The notes under the pieces: model-generated | The model's input: the letters and a program-made list of their open reading frames with translations, nothing else | What the model was told of the DNA's origin: nothing | The model's database searches: none | Part shown: in pieces, positions 25,822-34,862 of the stretch | How positions within the stretch are numbered: position 1 is the stretch's first letter | Layout: each line of letters opens with the position of its first letter | Program-made: the position numbers and the translations under genes | DNA from: Flavobacteriaceae bacterium UBA1903 | GTDB lineage: Bacteria; Bacteroidota; Bacteroidia; Flavobacteriales; Flavobacteriaceae | Direction of reading: 5' to 3' | DNA: 64,000 bases | Assembly: GCA_002337605.1 (NCBI GenBank) | Contig: DDGL01000014.1 | Span: forward strand, 728,627-792,626

Positions 25822-26307
25822 ATGGATATAAAAGAAATACAAAGCTTGATTAAGTTTGTGGCCAAATCTGGAGCAAGCGAAGTGAAATTAGAGATGGAAG
25901 ACGTAAAAATCACCATCCGTACCGGAGAAGCTGGAGGAAAAGGGGAAACAACCTATATTCAACAAGTTCCTACTATGGCTGCAGCACCAGCGGCAACTGC
26001 ACCTGCACCTGCGGCAGCTACAGAGACAGCATCAGCAGCGCCTGCGCCAGCAAGTGAAGACTCAAAATATATCACGGTAAAGTCGCCAATAATCGGTACT
26101 TTTTACCGAAAGCCCTCTCCGGACAAACCTATGTTTGTTGAGGTGGGCTCTACTATTAATACAGGCGATGTATTATGTGTGATTGAGGCTATGAAACTCT
26201 TCAATGAAATTGAAAGTGAAGTATCTGGAAAAATTGTAAAAGTGTTGGTAGACGACGCTTCTCCAGTTGAGTTCGATCAACCACTATTCTTAGTAGACCC
26301 TTCATAA
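25822..26307 (+). CDS. accB: Biotin carboxyl carrier protein of acetyl-CoA carboxylase
   Basis: 161 residues from the ATG at 25822; a TTG three codons earlier is unneeded. The N-terminal BCCP domain (MDIKEIQSLIKFV) is followed by an Ala/Pro-rich flexible linker (about 50-85) and a biotinyl domain with the modified lysine in EAMKLFNEIE (about residue 125). Carries the carboxyl group between AccC and the transferase AccAD (not in the window). 74 nt separate it from accC. Confidence 0.97.
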   Translation: MDIKEIQSLIKFVAKSGASEVKLEMEDVKITIRTGEAGGKGETTYIQQVPTMAAAPAATAPAPAAATETASAAPAPASEDSKYITVKSPIIGTFYRKPSPDKPMFVEVGSTINTGDVLCVIEAMKLFNEIESEVSGKIVKVLVDDASPVEFDQPLFLVDPS

Positions 26308-26340
26308 ATAACCTCTAAAATTTCGAATCAAAGTCTGAAT

Positions 26341-26365
26341 TTTGAGATTTGGGATTTGGGATTTG
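26341..26365. repeat. GGGATTT direct repeats between accB and accC
   Basis: Three tandem units of about 7 nt (GATTTGG/GATTTGG/GATTTG). The inverse of this sequence forms the left arm of the hairpin after accC (27755-27773), so the accC gene is bracketed by complementary repeats. Confidence 0.55.
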
Positions 26366-26381
26366 TTAATTTCAGAATGTT

Positions 26382-27734
26382 ATGTTTAAAAAGATATTAA
26401 TAGCAAATAGAGGTGAGATTGCACTGCGTGTAATTAGAACCTGTAGAGAGATGGGTATTAAGTCGGTGGCAGTGTATTCAAAAGCCGATGAAGAAAGTCT
26501 GCACGTCAAGTTTGCAGACGAAGCCGTTTGTATTGGCCCCGCACCTAGTAGCGAAAGTTACTTAAAGATGAGCAACATTATCGCAGCGGCGGAAATCACA
26601 AATGCAGATGCTATTCACCCCGGATATGGTTTTCTATCTGAAAACGCAAAATTTTCACGTATCTGTGAAGAACACAATATTAAATTCATTGGTGCTTCCC
26701 CGGAAATGATCGAAAAGATGGGTGACAAGGCAATGGCCAAGGCCACTATGAAAGAGGCTGGAGTACCTTGTGTTCCTGGAAGTGAAGGAGTAATTCCAGA
26801 CTTCGAAACTTGCAAAAAAGTGGCGAAAGAAACTGGCTACCCAGTAATGCTGAAGGCAAGTGCCGGAGGTGGAGGAAAAGGGATGCGCGCTGTTTGGAAA
26901 GAAGAAAACCTGCAAGATGCCTGGGAATCTGCCAGACAAGAAAGTAAAGCAGCCTTTGGAAATGACGATATGTATATGGAAAAGCTTATTGAAGAGCCCC
27001 GCCATATTGAAATTCAAATTGTTGGAGATAGCACAGGAAAAGCATGTCATTTAAGTGAACGCGACTGCTCTATACAACGCCGTCATCAAAAATTGACTGA
27101 AGAAACCCCAAGCCCTTTCATGACCAAGAAATTGCGAAATGAAATGGGAATGGCAGCGGTAAAGGCTTCAGAATTTATAAAGTACGAAGGGGCTGGAACG
27201 GTAGAGTTTTTGGTAGACAAACACCGAAACTTTTACTTTATGGAAATGAATACCCGTATCCAGGTAGAACACCCAATTACCGAGCAGGTGATCGATTTCG
27301 ATTTAATTCGTGAGCAGATCTTAGTTGCGGCAGGCGTTCCAATTTCAGGAAAACATTATACGCCAAACTTACATTCTATTGAATGCCGTATTAATGCTGA
27401 AGATCCCTACAACAACTTCAGACCATCCCCAGGAAGAATCACAACACTGCATGCCCCAGGCGGGCACGGAGTGCGTTTAGACACCCACGTATACGCCGGA
27501 TATGTAATTCCGCCTAATTACGACTCTATGATTGCCAAGCTTATTACAACGGCGCAAACAAGAGATGAAGCCATTAACAAAATGAAAAGAGCTTTGGATG
27601 AGTTCGTGATAGAAGGGGTAAAGACAACCATTCCTTTCCATAGACAATTAATGGATCACCCAGATTATGTAGCTGGGAATTACACGACCGCCTTTATGAA
27701 CGATTGGCACATGGCACCTCCAGAGGAAGAATAA
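26382..27734 (+). CDS. accC: Biotin carboxylase subunit of acetyl-CoA carboxylase
   Basis: 450 residues, full length. ATP-grasp enzyme: N-terminal MFKKILIANRGEIALRV, HPGYGFLSEN, ATP loop KASAGGGGKGMR, ERDCSIQRRHQK, MNTRIQVEHPITE and RIQVEH catalytic elements present. Carboxylates biotin on AccB. Last gene of the fabH-accB-accC group. Confidence 0.97.
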   Translation: MFKKILIANRGEIALRVIRTCREMGIKSVAVYSKADEESLHVKFADEAVCIGPAPSSESYLKMSNIIAAAEITNADAIHPGYGFLSENAKFSRICEEHNIKFIGASPEMIEKMGDKAMAKATMKEAGVPCVPGSEGVIPDFETCKKVAKETGYPVMLKASAGGGGKGMRAVWKEENLQDAWESARQESKAAFGNDDMYMEKLIEEPRHIEIQIVGDSTGKACHLSERDCSIQRRHQKLTEETPSPFMTKKLRNEMGMAAVKASEFIKYEGAGTVEFLVDKHRNFYFMEMNTRIQVEHPITEQVIDFDLIREQILVAAGVPISGKHYTPNLHSIECRINAEDPYNNFRPSPGRITTLHAPGGHGVRLDTHVYAGYVIPPNYDSMIAKLITTAQTRDEAINKMKRALDEFVIEGVKTTIPFHRQLMDHPDYVAGNYTTAFMNDWHMAPPEEE

Positions 27735-27754
27735 ACGAAGTAATAACAAAACTT

Positions 27755-27798
27755 AAATCCCAAATCCCAAAATCATACCTTTGGAATTTGGGATTTTT
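27755..27798 (+). terminator. Terminator-like inverted repeat after accC
   Basis: AAATCCCAAATCC (27755-27767) pairs, with one bulge, with GGAATTTGGGATTT (27783-27796), then a T-run. AT-rich but long. It lies 21 nt past accC and just before the oxidoreductase start. Confidence 0.7.
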
Positions 27799-27810
27799 AC
27801 TTTACAATTT

Positions 27811-28944
27811 ATGGAATTATCTTATTGGGAACATACTACCTGGCTTTCTGGTATAGATGTAGCAATCATTGGTAGCGGTATCGTTGGCTTAAGCTGTGCA
27901 CTGGCATTGCGTAAGCGTTTTCCAGATAAAAAGATCGTAGTTTTCGAAAAAGGAATGTTACCCAGCGGGGCAAGCACCAAAAATGCAGGCTTTGCTTGTT
28001 TTGGCAGCATTTCCGAAATTCTGGAAGATCTTACAACGCATTCTGAAGAAGAAGTTATTCAACTTGTTAAAAGCAGGGTGGAGGGCTTGCAATTACTTCG
28101 GAAGAATCTGGGGGATGCTCAATTAGCGTATCAGCAATTAGGAGGATATGAACTTTTTACTGAAAATGATACCGAATTATTTGAAAAATGCATCCAAAAT
28201 ATTCCACGTATCAACAATTTATTAAAAAACGTATTTTATAACGAAAAAGAGGTGTTTTCAATCAAAAACGACTCGTTTTCCTTTAAAAACGTCCAAAAAC
28301 AACTTATTTTTAATCAGCTGGAGGGGCAATTGGATACTGGAAAGATGATGCAGGGCCTTCTTCAAAAGTGCTCAAAAAAGGGTGTTTTACTCCTAAATAA
28401 TGCTGAAATAACCTCTTTTAGTGCAAAAAATGATGGGTTTTCACTAAAGATGAACAATTCTCTGGAATTTTCAGCAAAAAAGGTTTGTATTGCCACAAAC
28501 GGCTTCGCAAAACAATTTATAGAAGCAGATTTACAACCAGCCCGGGCACAGGTTTTGGTGACAAAGCCCATATCAAATTTGCATATTAAAGGGACTTTTC
28601 ATCTGGACAAAGGCTACTATTATTTTAGAAACATACACAATAGAGTGCTTTTTGGCGGAGGGAGGAACCTGGATTTTAAAGCTGAAAAAACTACAGCACT
28701 GGGCCTTACACCATTGGTTCAAAACAAGTTAGAAGAAATTTTAAGAACAACAATTCTTCCCAATACACCGTTTGAAATAGATACCCGCTGGAGCGGAATC
28801 ATGGGCGTTGGCAACAAAAAGAAGCCCATTGTTAAAGAAGTACAACCCAATCTCTACTGTGGCGTACGCCTTGGGGGGATGGGGGTTGCTATTGGTAGCG
28901 CTGTTGGCCAGCAGCTGGCAAATCTCATGGTAGATAATGATTAA
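27811..28944 (+). CDS. FAD-dependent (DAO family) oxidoreductase
   Basis: 377 residues from the ATG at 27811 (MELSYWEHTTW); an upstream TTG start lies in the terminator hairpin. Rossmann motif VAIIGSGIVGLSCALALRKRFP with VVFEKG, then PSGASTKNAGFACFG, the D-amino-acid/glycine-oxidase type nucleotide site. The C-terminal GVRLGGMGVAIGSAVG closes the FAD site. The substrate is unknown, probably a secondary amine or amino acid. It overlaps the mtgA start by 8 nt. Confidence 0.88.
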   Translation: MELSYWEHTTWLSGIDVAIIGSGIVGLSCALALRKRFPDKKIVVFEKGMLPSGASTKNAGFACFGSISEILEDLTTHSEEEVIQLVKSRVEGLQLLRKNLGDAQLAYQQLGGYELFTENDTELFEKCIQNIPRINNLLKNVFYNEKEVFSIKNDSFSFKNVQKQLIFNQLEGQLDTGKMMQGLLQKCSKKGVLLLNNAEITSFSAKNDGFSLKMNNSLEFSAKKVCIATNGFAKQFIEADLQPARAQVLVTKPISNLHIKGTFHLDKGYYYFRNIHNRVLFGGGRNLDFKAEKTTALGLTPLVQNKLEEILRTTILPNTPFEIDTRWSGIMGVGNKKKPIVKEVQPNLYCGVRLGGMGVAIGSAVGQQLANLMVDND

Positions 28945-29632
28945 AAAACTAGTTAGATTTATATTTAAAACGCTGCTTTGGTGTATCGGACTCTCTATAC
29001 TCTGGGTACTGCTTTATAAATACGTGCCTGTATATTATACACCGCTTATGGCCATTCGTTATTTTGAAGCAGAAAGTGATTTTGAAACCAAGCATTCCTG
29101 GGTTCCGATTTCAGAAATTTCACCAGAATTGCAACTTGCTGTTATTTGTTCCGAAGACCAAAAATTCGTAAAACATAATGGTTTTGATATAAAAAGCATT
29201 GAAAAAGCATACGAAAACAACAAAAAAGGCAAAAAACTGCGTGGAGCCAGTTCTATTTCACAGCAAACTGCAAAAAATGTTTTTTTATGGCCGGACAGAA
29301 GCTGGCTTCGTAAAGGATTAGAGACGTATTTCACTTTTTTAATTGAATTACTTTGGGATAAAGAACGGATCCTGGAAGTATATTTAAACAGCATTGAAAT
29401 GGGCGACGGAGTTTATGGAGCTGAAGCTGCCTCCCAATTCTGGTTTCATACATCGGCTAAAAACCTACAGAAATATCAAGCTGCTGCTATAGCTGCCATA
29501 TTGCCAAACCCAAGAAATTACAAAGCGAATCCTGCTTCAGCATACATTCAAAAAAGAAAAGAATGGATTGTAAGACAAATGCGATTTTATGGTACTTTTA
29601 CGTTAGAAAAAGCAATAAAAAATGACCGATAA
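28937..29632 (+). CDS. mtgA: Monofunctional peptidoglycan glycosyltransferase
   Basis: 231 residues: one N-terminal membrane anchor (about 10-30) and a GT51 domain with catalytic Glu73 (ICSEDQKFVKHNGFD), RGASSISQQTAKNVFLW and LIELLWDKERILEVYLNSIEMG. No transpeptidase domain, hence monofunctional. Polymerises lipid II at the outer face of the inner membrane. Overlaps its neighbours on both sides (8 nt and 11 nt), giving a tight three-gene unit. Confidence 0.95.
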   Translation: MIKKLVRFIFKTLLWCIGLSILWVLLYKYVPVYYTPLMAIRYFEAESDFETKHSWVPISEISPELQLAVICSEDQKFVKHNGFDIKSIEKAYENNKKGKKLRGASSISQQTAKNVFLWPDRSWLRKGLETYFTFLIELLWDKERILEVYLNSIEMGDGVYGAEAASQFWFHTSAKNLQKYQAAAIAAILPNPRNYKANPASAYIQKRKEWIVRQMRFYGTFTLEKAIKNDR

Positions 29633-30080
29633 GGAATTGAAGGTTGCACTGTTAGAGCATTGTAAAGAAACGGTGGAGAAGCGTCAGGAAAAGATAAAAC
29701 AAACGATCTCAGATATTGTTGAATCCTTGGAAGACGAATCCAAGAGTAGTGCTGGTGATAAACACGAAACTGGCAGGGCAATGTTACAGATAGATCGTGA
29801 AAATGCGGGAAAACAATTGCAGGAAATTGAAACTTTGCAGGCACTGGTCAAAAAGATTGATATTTCCAGTGTTTCAGATTACGTGCGCTTGGGAAGTTTG
29901 GTATACACTAATAGCGGCACCTATTTTATAAGCATTTCTATTGGGCAGGTAACAGTGGGCAAAACAGGTTATTTCTGTGTGGCACTGCAATCGCCTATTG
30001 GGCAAATGCTTTCTGGAAAAAAGAAAGGAGATACTTTTGTATTTAATGAGAAAGAGTTTGTCGTAAAAAGTATTAGCTAG
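29622..30080 (+). CDS. GreA/GreB C-terminal-domain-like protein
   Basis: 152 residues. The N-terminal half is a charged helical hairpin or coiled coil (1-78, with KRQEKIKQTISDIVESLEDE). The C-terminal half (82-152) resembles the GreA/B FKBP-like domain (DYVRLGSLVYTNSGTYFISISIG, SPIGQMLSGKKKGDTFVF). That architecture suggests an RNA-polymerase secondary-channel factor, but the acidic tip residues of true GreA are not clearly aligned. It overlaps mtgA by 11 nt. Function uncertain. Confidence 0.65.
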   Translation: MTDKELKVALLEHCKETVEKRQEKIKQTISDIVESLEDESKSSAGDKHETGRAMLQIDRENAGKQLQEIETLQALVKKIDISSVSDYVRLGSLVYTNSGTYFISISIGQVTVGKTGYFCVALQSPIGQMLSGKKKGDTFVFNEKEFVVKSIS

Positions 30081-30384
30081 CTTGTAGCGCTATAAAAAAT
30101 TTTTTGGCGTTTTTTTTGTTTTTCCCCCAATCTATAAATTGTGTGGCTAGTTTGCAAGAGGATGTAAACCAGACTAAAGTTTCAGCTCCTTTTTCTTCAA
30201 AACGAACAACAATATCTTCTCCCCAGGACCAGATAGTTATAGCGCTTTCAGAGTAAAAGGCCTGGTTGCTTTCTATCCATCTGCTCATTTTAAAGCCTGA
30301 TTTTAGTAGCGCTTCTTCAGCTTTAGCTTTTGCCTGTTCTAAAGGAACATTTAATTGGAGCGATTCAGTATAGCTGTTTGCCAT
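30073..30384 (-). CDS. Conserved hypothetical protein
   Basis: 103 residues from the ATG at 30384 (MANSYTESLQLNVPLEQAKAKAEEAL). An in-frame ATG at 30438 would add 18 residues. The pattern of a helix followed by strands (FYSESAITIWSWGEDIVVRFEE, TLVWFTSSC) looks like a small SRPBCC/DUF1499-like beta fold. No catalytic residues stand out. Convergent with, and overlapping by 8 nt, the GreA-like gene. Confidence 0.6.
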   Translation of the reverse strand: MANSYTESLQLNVPLEQAKAKAEEALLKSGFKMSRWIESNQAFYSESAITIWSWGEDIVVRFEEKGAETLVWFTSSCKLATQFIDWGKNKKNAKKFFIALQAS

Positions 30385-30583
30385 GATATTTGTTGCATGA
30401 ATAGGTTGTAAATTCTGTATACAAGATAGTAACTTCATTTTAAATAGTTAAAGCTGTACTATATTTTAAAGACACACAGGCCTAATAGTGCAGACGTTAA
30501 CTTTTTCTCAAAATAAGTGCAATACACTCTTAAAAGCCCTTAAAACTGAATAAAAACACCTTAATTTTATAAAAATCAGAAAA

Positions 30584-31579
30584 ATGAATACAGCCATACT
30601 ACTAAAAAGCCGACCAAAAGGAAAACCCACCTTAGATAATTTTGGTTTTATTGAAGTCGATACCCCTGAAATTTCAGATGGACAGGTACTTTTAAAAACC
30701 AGATACGTTTCCGTAGACCCCTACCTACGAGGAAGGATGCGTGATGAAAAATCTTATATTGAACCGTTTCAATTAGACAAACCCGTACAAAGTGGTGTCA
30801 TTGCTGAAGTGGTAGAAACCCGAAATTCAGAGTTTAAAAAAGGAGATCATGTAAACGGAATGTTGGAGTGGAAAAAAATCCAGTCACATACTGGAAAAGG
30901 ACTTCAAAAAGTAGACCCTGATAAAGCTCCTTTGAGTGCATATTTGGGAGTTTTGGGCCTTACAGGGATTACAGCATATGTAGGCTTACTAAAAATTGGC
31001 GAACCCAAAGAAGGGGAAACGGTTCTGGTTTCTGGAGCTTCGGGAGCTGTAGGTAGTGTAGTAGGACAAATCGCTAAAATCAAGGGTTGTAACGTGGTTG
31101 GTATTGCTGGAAGCGACGTTAAAGTAAAATTGCTGAAGGATACTTTCAGTTTTGACGAAGGAATCAACTACAAAACAACCGACACCATGCACAAAGCGAT
31201 ACAAGAAGCATGTCCTGAAGGGGTAGATGTCTATTTTGATAACGTAGGGGGTGAAATTTTGGATGCTGCGGTTGCAAATATGAACCGTTTTGGAAGGATT
31301 GTTAACTGTGGCGCAATTTCACTTTATAATGAGACAGAGCAGCCCACTGGTCCTAGACTGGAAACCTCTTTAGTAAAGAAAAGTCTAAAGATGCAAGGAT
31401 TCATAGTACGAGATTTTCAAAGTGATTTCAACGAAATTGTACCTCAATTGGCAACGTGGCTAAGGGAAGGTAAATTAACTTACGAAGAAACCATTGTCAA
31501 TGGCTTTGAGAATATTCCGCAGGCATTTATTGATCTATTCGATGGAAAGAATAAGGGGAAGATGGTGGTAAAGGTTTAA
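30584..31579 (+). CDS. NADP-dependent oxidoreductase, MDR family (CurA/leukotriene B4 12-hydroxydehydrogenase type)
   Basis: 331 residues. Zinc-less medium-chain reductase: SVDPYLRGRMRD near 42-53, the NADP loop VLVSGASGAVGSVVGQIAKIKG (about 148-169), GVDVYFDNVGGEILDA and NCGAISLYN. Predicted to reduce C=C of alpha,beta-unsaturated carbonyls. Preceded by about 145 nt with no gene. Confidence 0.92.
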   Translation: MNTAILLKSRPKGKPTLDNFGFIEVDTPEISDGQVLLKTRYVSVDPYLRGRMRDEKSYIEPFQLDKPVQSGVIAEVVETRNSEFKKGDHVNGMLEWKKIQSHTGKGLQKVDPDKAPLSAYLGVLGLTGITAYVGLLKIGEPKEGETVLVSGASGAVGSVVGQIAKIKGCNVVGIAGSDVKVKLLKDTFSFDEGINYKTTDTMHKAIQEACPEGVDVYFDNVGGEILDAAVANMNRFGRIVNCGAISLYNETEQPTGPRLETSLVKKSLKMQGFIVRDFQSDFNEIVPQLATWLREGKLTYEETIVNGFENIPQAFIDLFDGKNKGKMVVKV

Positions 31580-31593
31580 TATTAAAAACTTTT

Positions 31594-32532
31594 CTACGGG
31601 GCTAATTTTAAAAACACTGTTTCTTCTATAATTTTTTCAGGGTTTTGAAAATAGACCTTCTTACCATTAAAGTTGGCCTCAACCAGATAATGACTTCCCT
31701 TAAAATAATTTTGAGCGATTCTTACTTTAAAATTGGTTGCTACTGCTGAAACTTCCAATTCGTGAGGTAGCAGCACCAACTCCTCATCCGATAAGATACC
31801 CGCTTCAATACAAGAAACTTCTCCAAAAAAACCTTTCTCATACACCGAAGTAGCTGAAGCATATACCTGGTCAGGGGCTCCATACTGAAGTGCCTTCCCA
31901 TCCTTCAATACAAGCAACATATCTGAAAATGATAGTGCTTCTTCCGCATCGTGGGTAGCTGTAATGCACGCAATATTATGCTTCTTTAAATAATCGAAAA
32001 GAGAGTGCCTTAATTGATTCTTTCTAAGGGTGTCTATACTACTAAAAGGCTCGTCTAACAAAAAAACTTCTGGCGCATTTACTAGTGCCTTGGCAAGCAT
32101 GACCCGTTGTTTTTGACCACCACTAAGGGATGTTACCTTCTGTTCTTTTATTTCTAAAAGTCCAACTGTAGTTAAAACTTCATCAATCTTTTTGCTGTCT
32201 TCGACTTTATCTTGTCTTGTGAGGTGCTCACCTACATTTTCAGCTACTGAAGTATAAGGCATCAAGTTGAATTCCTGTGAAACCAGTTTCATACAATCAT
32301 GCCCGGGGATTAAATTATGACTTGGCCCGAAGAGTTGCTTAGTCCCGTAAAAGATCTTGCCTTTCTCCAGATTGAGTAAGCCATAAATAATGTGAAGTAA
32401 TGTAGATTTTCCACAGCCACTTTCGCCCAGAATAGCTAAGTGTTCTCCCTTTTTTAGCTGAAAAGAAACCTGTGATAGCACTTCTTTATCAGAATTGGGG
32501 TATTGGAAAGATTGGATGTTTACTTTTAGCAT
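31594..32532 (-). CDS. ABC transporter ATP-binding protein without adjacent permease
   Basis: 312 residues. Walker A GESGCGKSTLL (near 35), Q-loop VSQEFNLMP, signature SLSGGQKQR, Walker B VFLLDEPFSS and switch TATHD are all intact, so it is an active ATPase. The C-terminal 80 residues (SVYEKGFFGEVSCIEAGIL onward) resemble the TOBE/OB regulatory domain of PotA/FbpC-type importers. No permease or binding protein lies nearby. Confidence 0.9.
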   Translation of the reverse strand: MLKVNIQSFQYPNSDKEVLSQVSFQLKKGEHLAILGESGCGKSTLLHIIYGLLNLEKGKIFYGTKQLFGPSHNLIPGHDCMKLVSQEFNLMPYTSVAENVGEHLTRQDKVEDSKKIDEVLTTVGLLEIKEQKVTSLSGGQKQRVMLAKALVNAPEVFLLDEPFSSIDTLRKNQLRHSLFDYLKKHNIACITATHDAEEALSFSDMLLVLKDGKALQYGAPDQVYASATSVYEKGFFGEVSCIEAGILSDEELVLLPHELEVSAVATNFKVRIAQNYFKGSHYLVEANFNGKKVYFQNPEKIIEETVFLKLAP

Positions 32533-32539
32533 AGGCTAC

Positions 32540-32616
32540 GCTGTTTCCTTGAGCGCAGTCGAGAGGTTCAATTGAGTAACAATTCCTTAGTTCTCGACTG
32601 CGCTCGAACGGACAGC
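32540..32616. repeat. REP-like long imperfect palindrome
   Basis: Outer arms GCTGT and ACAGC; inner arms GAGCGCAGTCGAGA (32551-32564) and TCTCGACTGCGCTC (32592-32605) are exact reverse complements, with an AT-rich centre. It lies between the S9 peptidase stop and the ABC ATPase start. Confidence 0.8.
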
Positions 32617-32618
32617 AA

Positions 32619-34790
32619 TTATTTCTTCACTTCAGCAGTTGTTTTCTCAGGTAAGACCTCGTAGCCCATATTGTAGAGAGTAAACCCAAAAATATCAGCA
32701 TATTGCTCAATGGTTTTACTTACCGGAGTTCCTGCGCCGTGACCTGCATCGGTTTCAATACGAATTAGGGTTGGGTTGTCACCACTTTGCTTGTCTTGTA
32801 GCTCTGCAGCAAATTTAAAGCTATGCGCTGGTACCACACGATCGTCATGATCTCCTGTGGTCACGAGAGTCGCTGGATATGTTACACCTTCTTTTACATT
32901 GTGAACAGGCGAGTATGCTTTCAAATACTCAAACATTTCTTTGTTGTCGTCTGCAGTTCCGTAATCGTATGCCCAACCTGCTCCTGCTGTGAATGTGTGG
33001 TATCGCAACATATCTAAAACACCTACAGCTGGCAGCGCTACCTTCATTAAATCGGGTCGCTGCGTCATGGTGGCGCCTACCAATAAGCCGCCATTTGAAC
33101 CACCTCTAATTGCCAGATAATCCTTAGATGTGTAGTTGTTGTCAATTAAATATTCCGCAGCAGCGATAAAGTCGTCAAAAACATTTTGTTTTTTTAGTTT
33201 AGTACCTGCATCGTGCCATTTTTTTCCGTATTCACCACCCCCGCGAAGGTTAGGAACGGCATAAATACCTCCTTGTTCCATCCAAACTGCATTGGCAATA
33301 CTAAAACTAGGGGTTAAGCTTATGTTGAAACCACCATATCCGTATAGGATCGTTGGGTTTGTACCATCCAGCTTCAAGCCTTTCTTGTGGGTAATGATCA
33401 TAGGAACTTTAGTTCCATCTTTTGAGGTGTAAAAAACCTGTTTGCTTTCGTAATTATCTGAATTAAAATCTATCTCAGGCTTAACATATAATTCACTTGT
33501 ACCTTCTTCTATGTTGTATTTGTAAATACTCCCTGGTGTAACATAATTGGCAAAGCTGAAATACAGCTCCTTATCTTCTTTCTTCGCTCCAAACCCACCT
33601 GCACTACCCACACCAGGCAATTCTATTTCACGAACTAGTTTTCCGTCGTAGTCGTATTGCATCACTTTGCTTACGGCATCTACCATATACTCTGTAAAGA
33701 AATAGCCACCACCTGTTCCCGGGCTTAATACATTTTCGGTCTCCGGAATAAAATCTTCCCAGTTGTTGGGGCTAGGATTGCTGGCATCAACAGTTACAAT
33801 TTTTTTATTTGGGGCATTTTTATTTGTTACCAAATATAGTTTTGTGCCTACATTTTCAATAATATAAGTGTCAGAGTCTGTATTGTCTAATACTGTAATA
33901 AGAGGACTGTCCGGTTTGCTTAAGTCTTTAATAAATAGCTTATTTCCAGACGTTGAGGTGCTTGCTGAAATTTGTAACCAACGGTTGTCCTCCGAAACAT
34001 TCCCTCCTACGTAGCGGTGTTTTTGCTCTGGCGTACCTCCAAAAATTAATTGATCTTCTTTCTGTGGGGTGCCCAGTTTATGATAGTATAACTTATGTTG
34101 ATCTGTTTTAGCAGAAAGCTCACTTCCTTTTGGTTTGTCGTAACTGGAGTAGTAAAACCCTTCGTCTCCTTTCCAGGAAATTCCGCTAAACTTAATATCT
34201 ACCAGCGTATCCTCCACAATTTCTTTGGTTTCAGCATTCATCACGAGTACTTTTCTCCAATCGCTTCCGCCTTCTGAAATACTATAAGCCGCTGTTTTTC
34301 CATTTTCAGAAAAATTGAGCCCCCCCAGAGAGATGGTTCCGTCTTCTTTAAAGGTATTTGGGTCCAGAAACATTTCAGCAGTATCAGGGCTTTCACCTGT
34401 TTTGTATCGATAGATCACATATTGATTCTGAAGCCCGTCGTTTTTATAGAAGTAGGTATAGTCTCCTTCTTTAAAGGGTGAGCCTACTTTTTCATAGTTC
34501 CAGAGTTTGGTAAGACGCTCTTTAAGCTCTTCACGAAACGGAATGTTATCTAGGTAACCAAAGGTGGTTTTGTTTTGGCGTGTTACCCAATCTGCTGTTT
34601 CGTCGCTCATGTCGTCTTCCAGCCAGCGGTAGGGATCTTTTACATCGGTTCCAAAATAGTTGGTTACGGTGTCTACTTTTTTGGTTTCTGGATAGGTCAC
34701 GGTGATTGCTTCTTTTTTAGCCGTTTCTTTTTCGTCCTTGCAACTTACCAACGTAAGCATACAAAGAGCAGGTAGGAGTAGTTTATTCAT
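32619..34790 (-). CDS. Prolyl oligopeptidase family (S9A) serine peptidase, lipoprotein
   Basis: 723 residues. Lipobox MLTLVSCKDEKE gives a lipidated Cys near 17. An N-terminal seven-bladed propeller (about 90-440) is followed by the alpha/beta hydrolase domain with nucleophile Ser in RGGSNGGLL (about 565), Asp in GDHDDRVVPAHS (about 647) and His in DAGHGAG (about 684). Cleaves after proline in short peptides. Length matches POP enzymes. Downstream REP palindrome. Confidence 0.95.
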   Translation of the reverse strand: MNKLLLPALCMLTLVSCKDEKETAKKEAITVTYPETKKVDTVTNYFGTDVKDPYRWLEDDMSDETADWVTRQNKTTFGYLDNIPFREELKERLTKLWNYEKVGSPFKEGDYTYFYKNDGLQNQYVIYRYKTGESPDTAEMFLDPNTFKEDGTISLGGLNFSENGKTAAYSISEGGSDWRKVLVMNAETKEIVEDTLVDIKFSGISWKGDEGFYYSSYDKPKGSELSAKTDQHKLYYHKLGTPQKEDQLIFGGTPEQKHRYVGGNVSEDNRWLQISASTSTSGNKLFIKDLSKPDSPLITVLDNTDSDTYIIENVGTKLYLVTNKNAPNKKIVTVDASNPSPNNWEDFIPETENVLSPGTGGGYFFTEYMVDAVSKVMQYDYDGKLVREIELPGVGSAGGFGAKKEDKELYFSFANYVTPGSIYKYNIEEGTSELYVKPEIDFNSDNYESKQVFYTSKDGTKVPMIITHKKGLKLDGTNPTILYGYGGFNISLTPSFSIANAVWMEQGGIYAVPNLRGGGEYGKKWHDAGTKLKKQNVFDDFIAAAEYLIDNNYTSKDYLAIRGGSNGGLLVGATMTQRPDLMKVALPAVGVLDMLRYHTFTAGAGWAYDYGTADDNKEMFEYLKAYSPVHNVKEGVTYPATLVTTGDHDDRVVPAHSFKFAAELQDKQSGDNPTLIRIETDAGHGAGTPVSKTIEQYADIFGFTLYNMGYEVLPEKTTAEVKK

Positions 34791-34862
34791 TTTTATAAGA
34801 TTGAAGCTACTAAAATACTGAAAAACCGCCGTTACCTGTAGATAACCTGCACATTTTATGAT

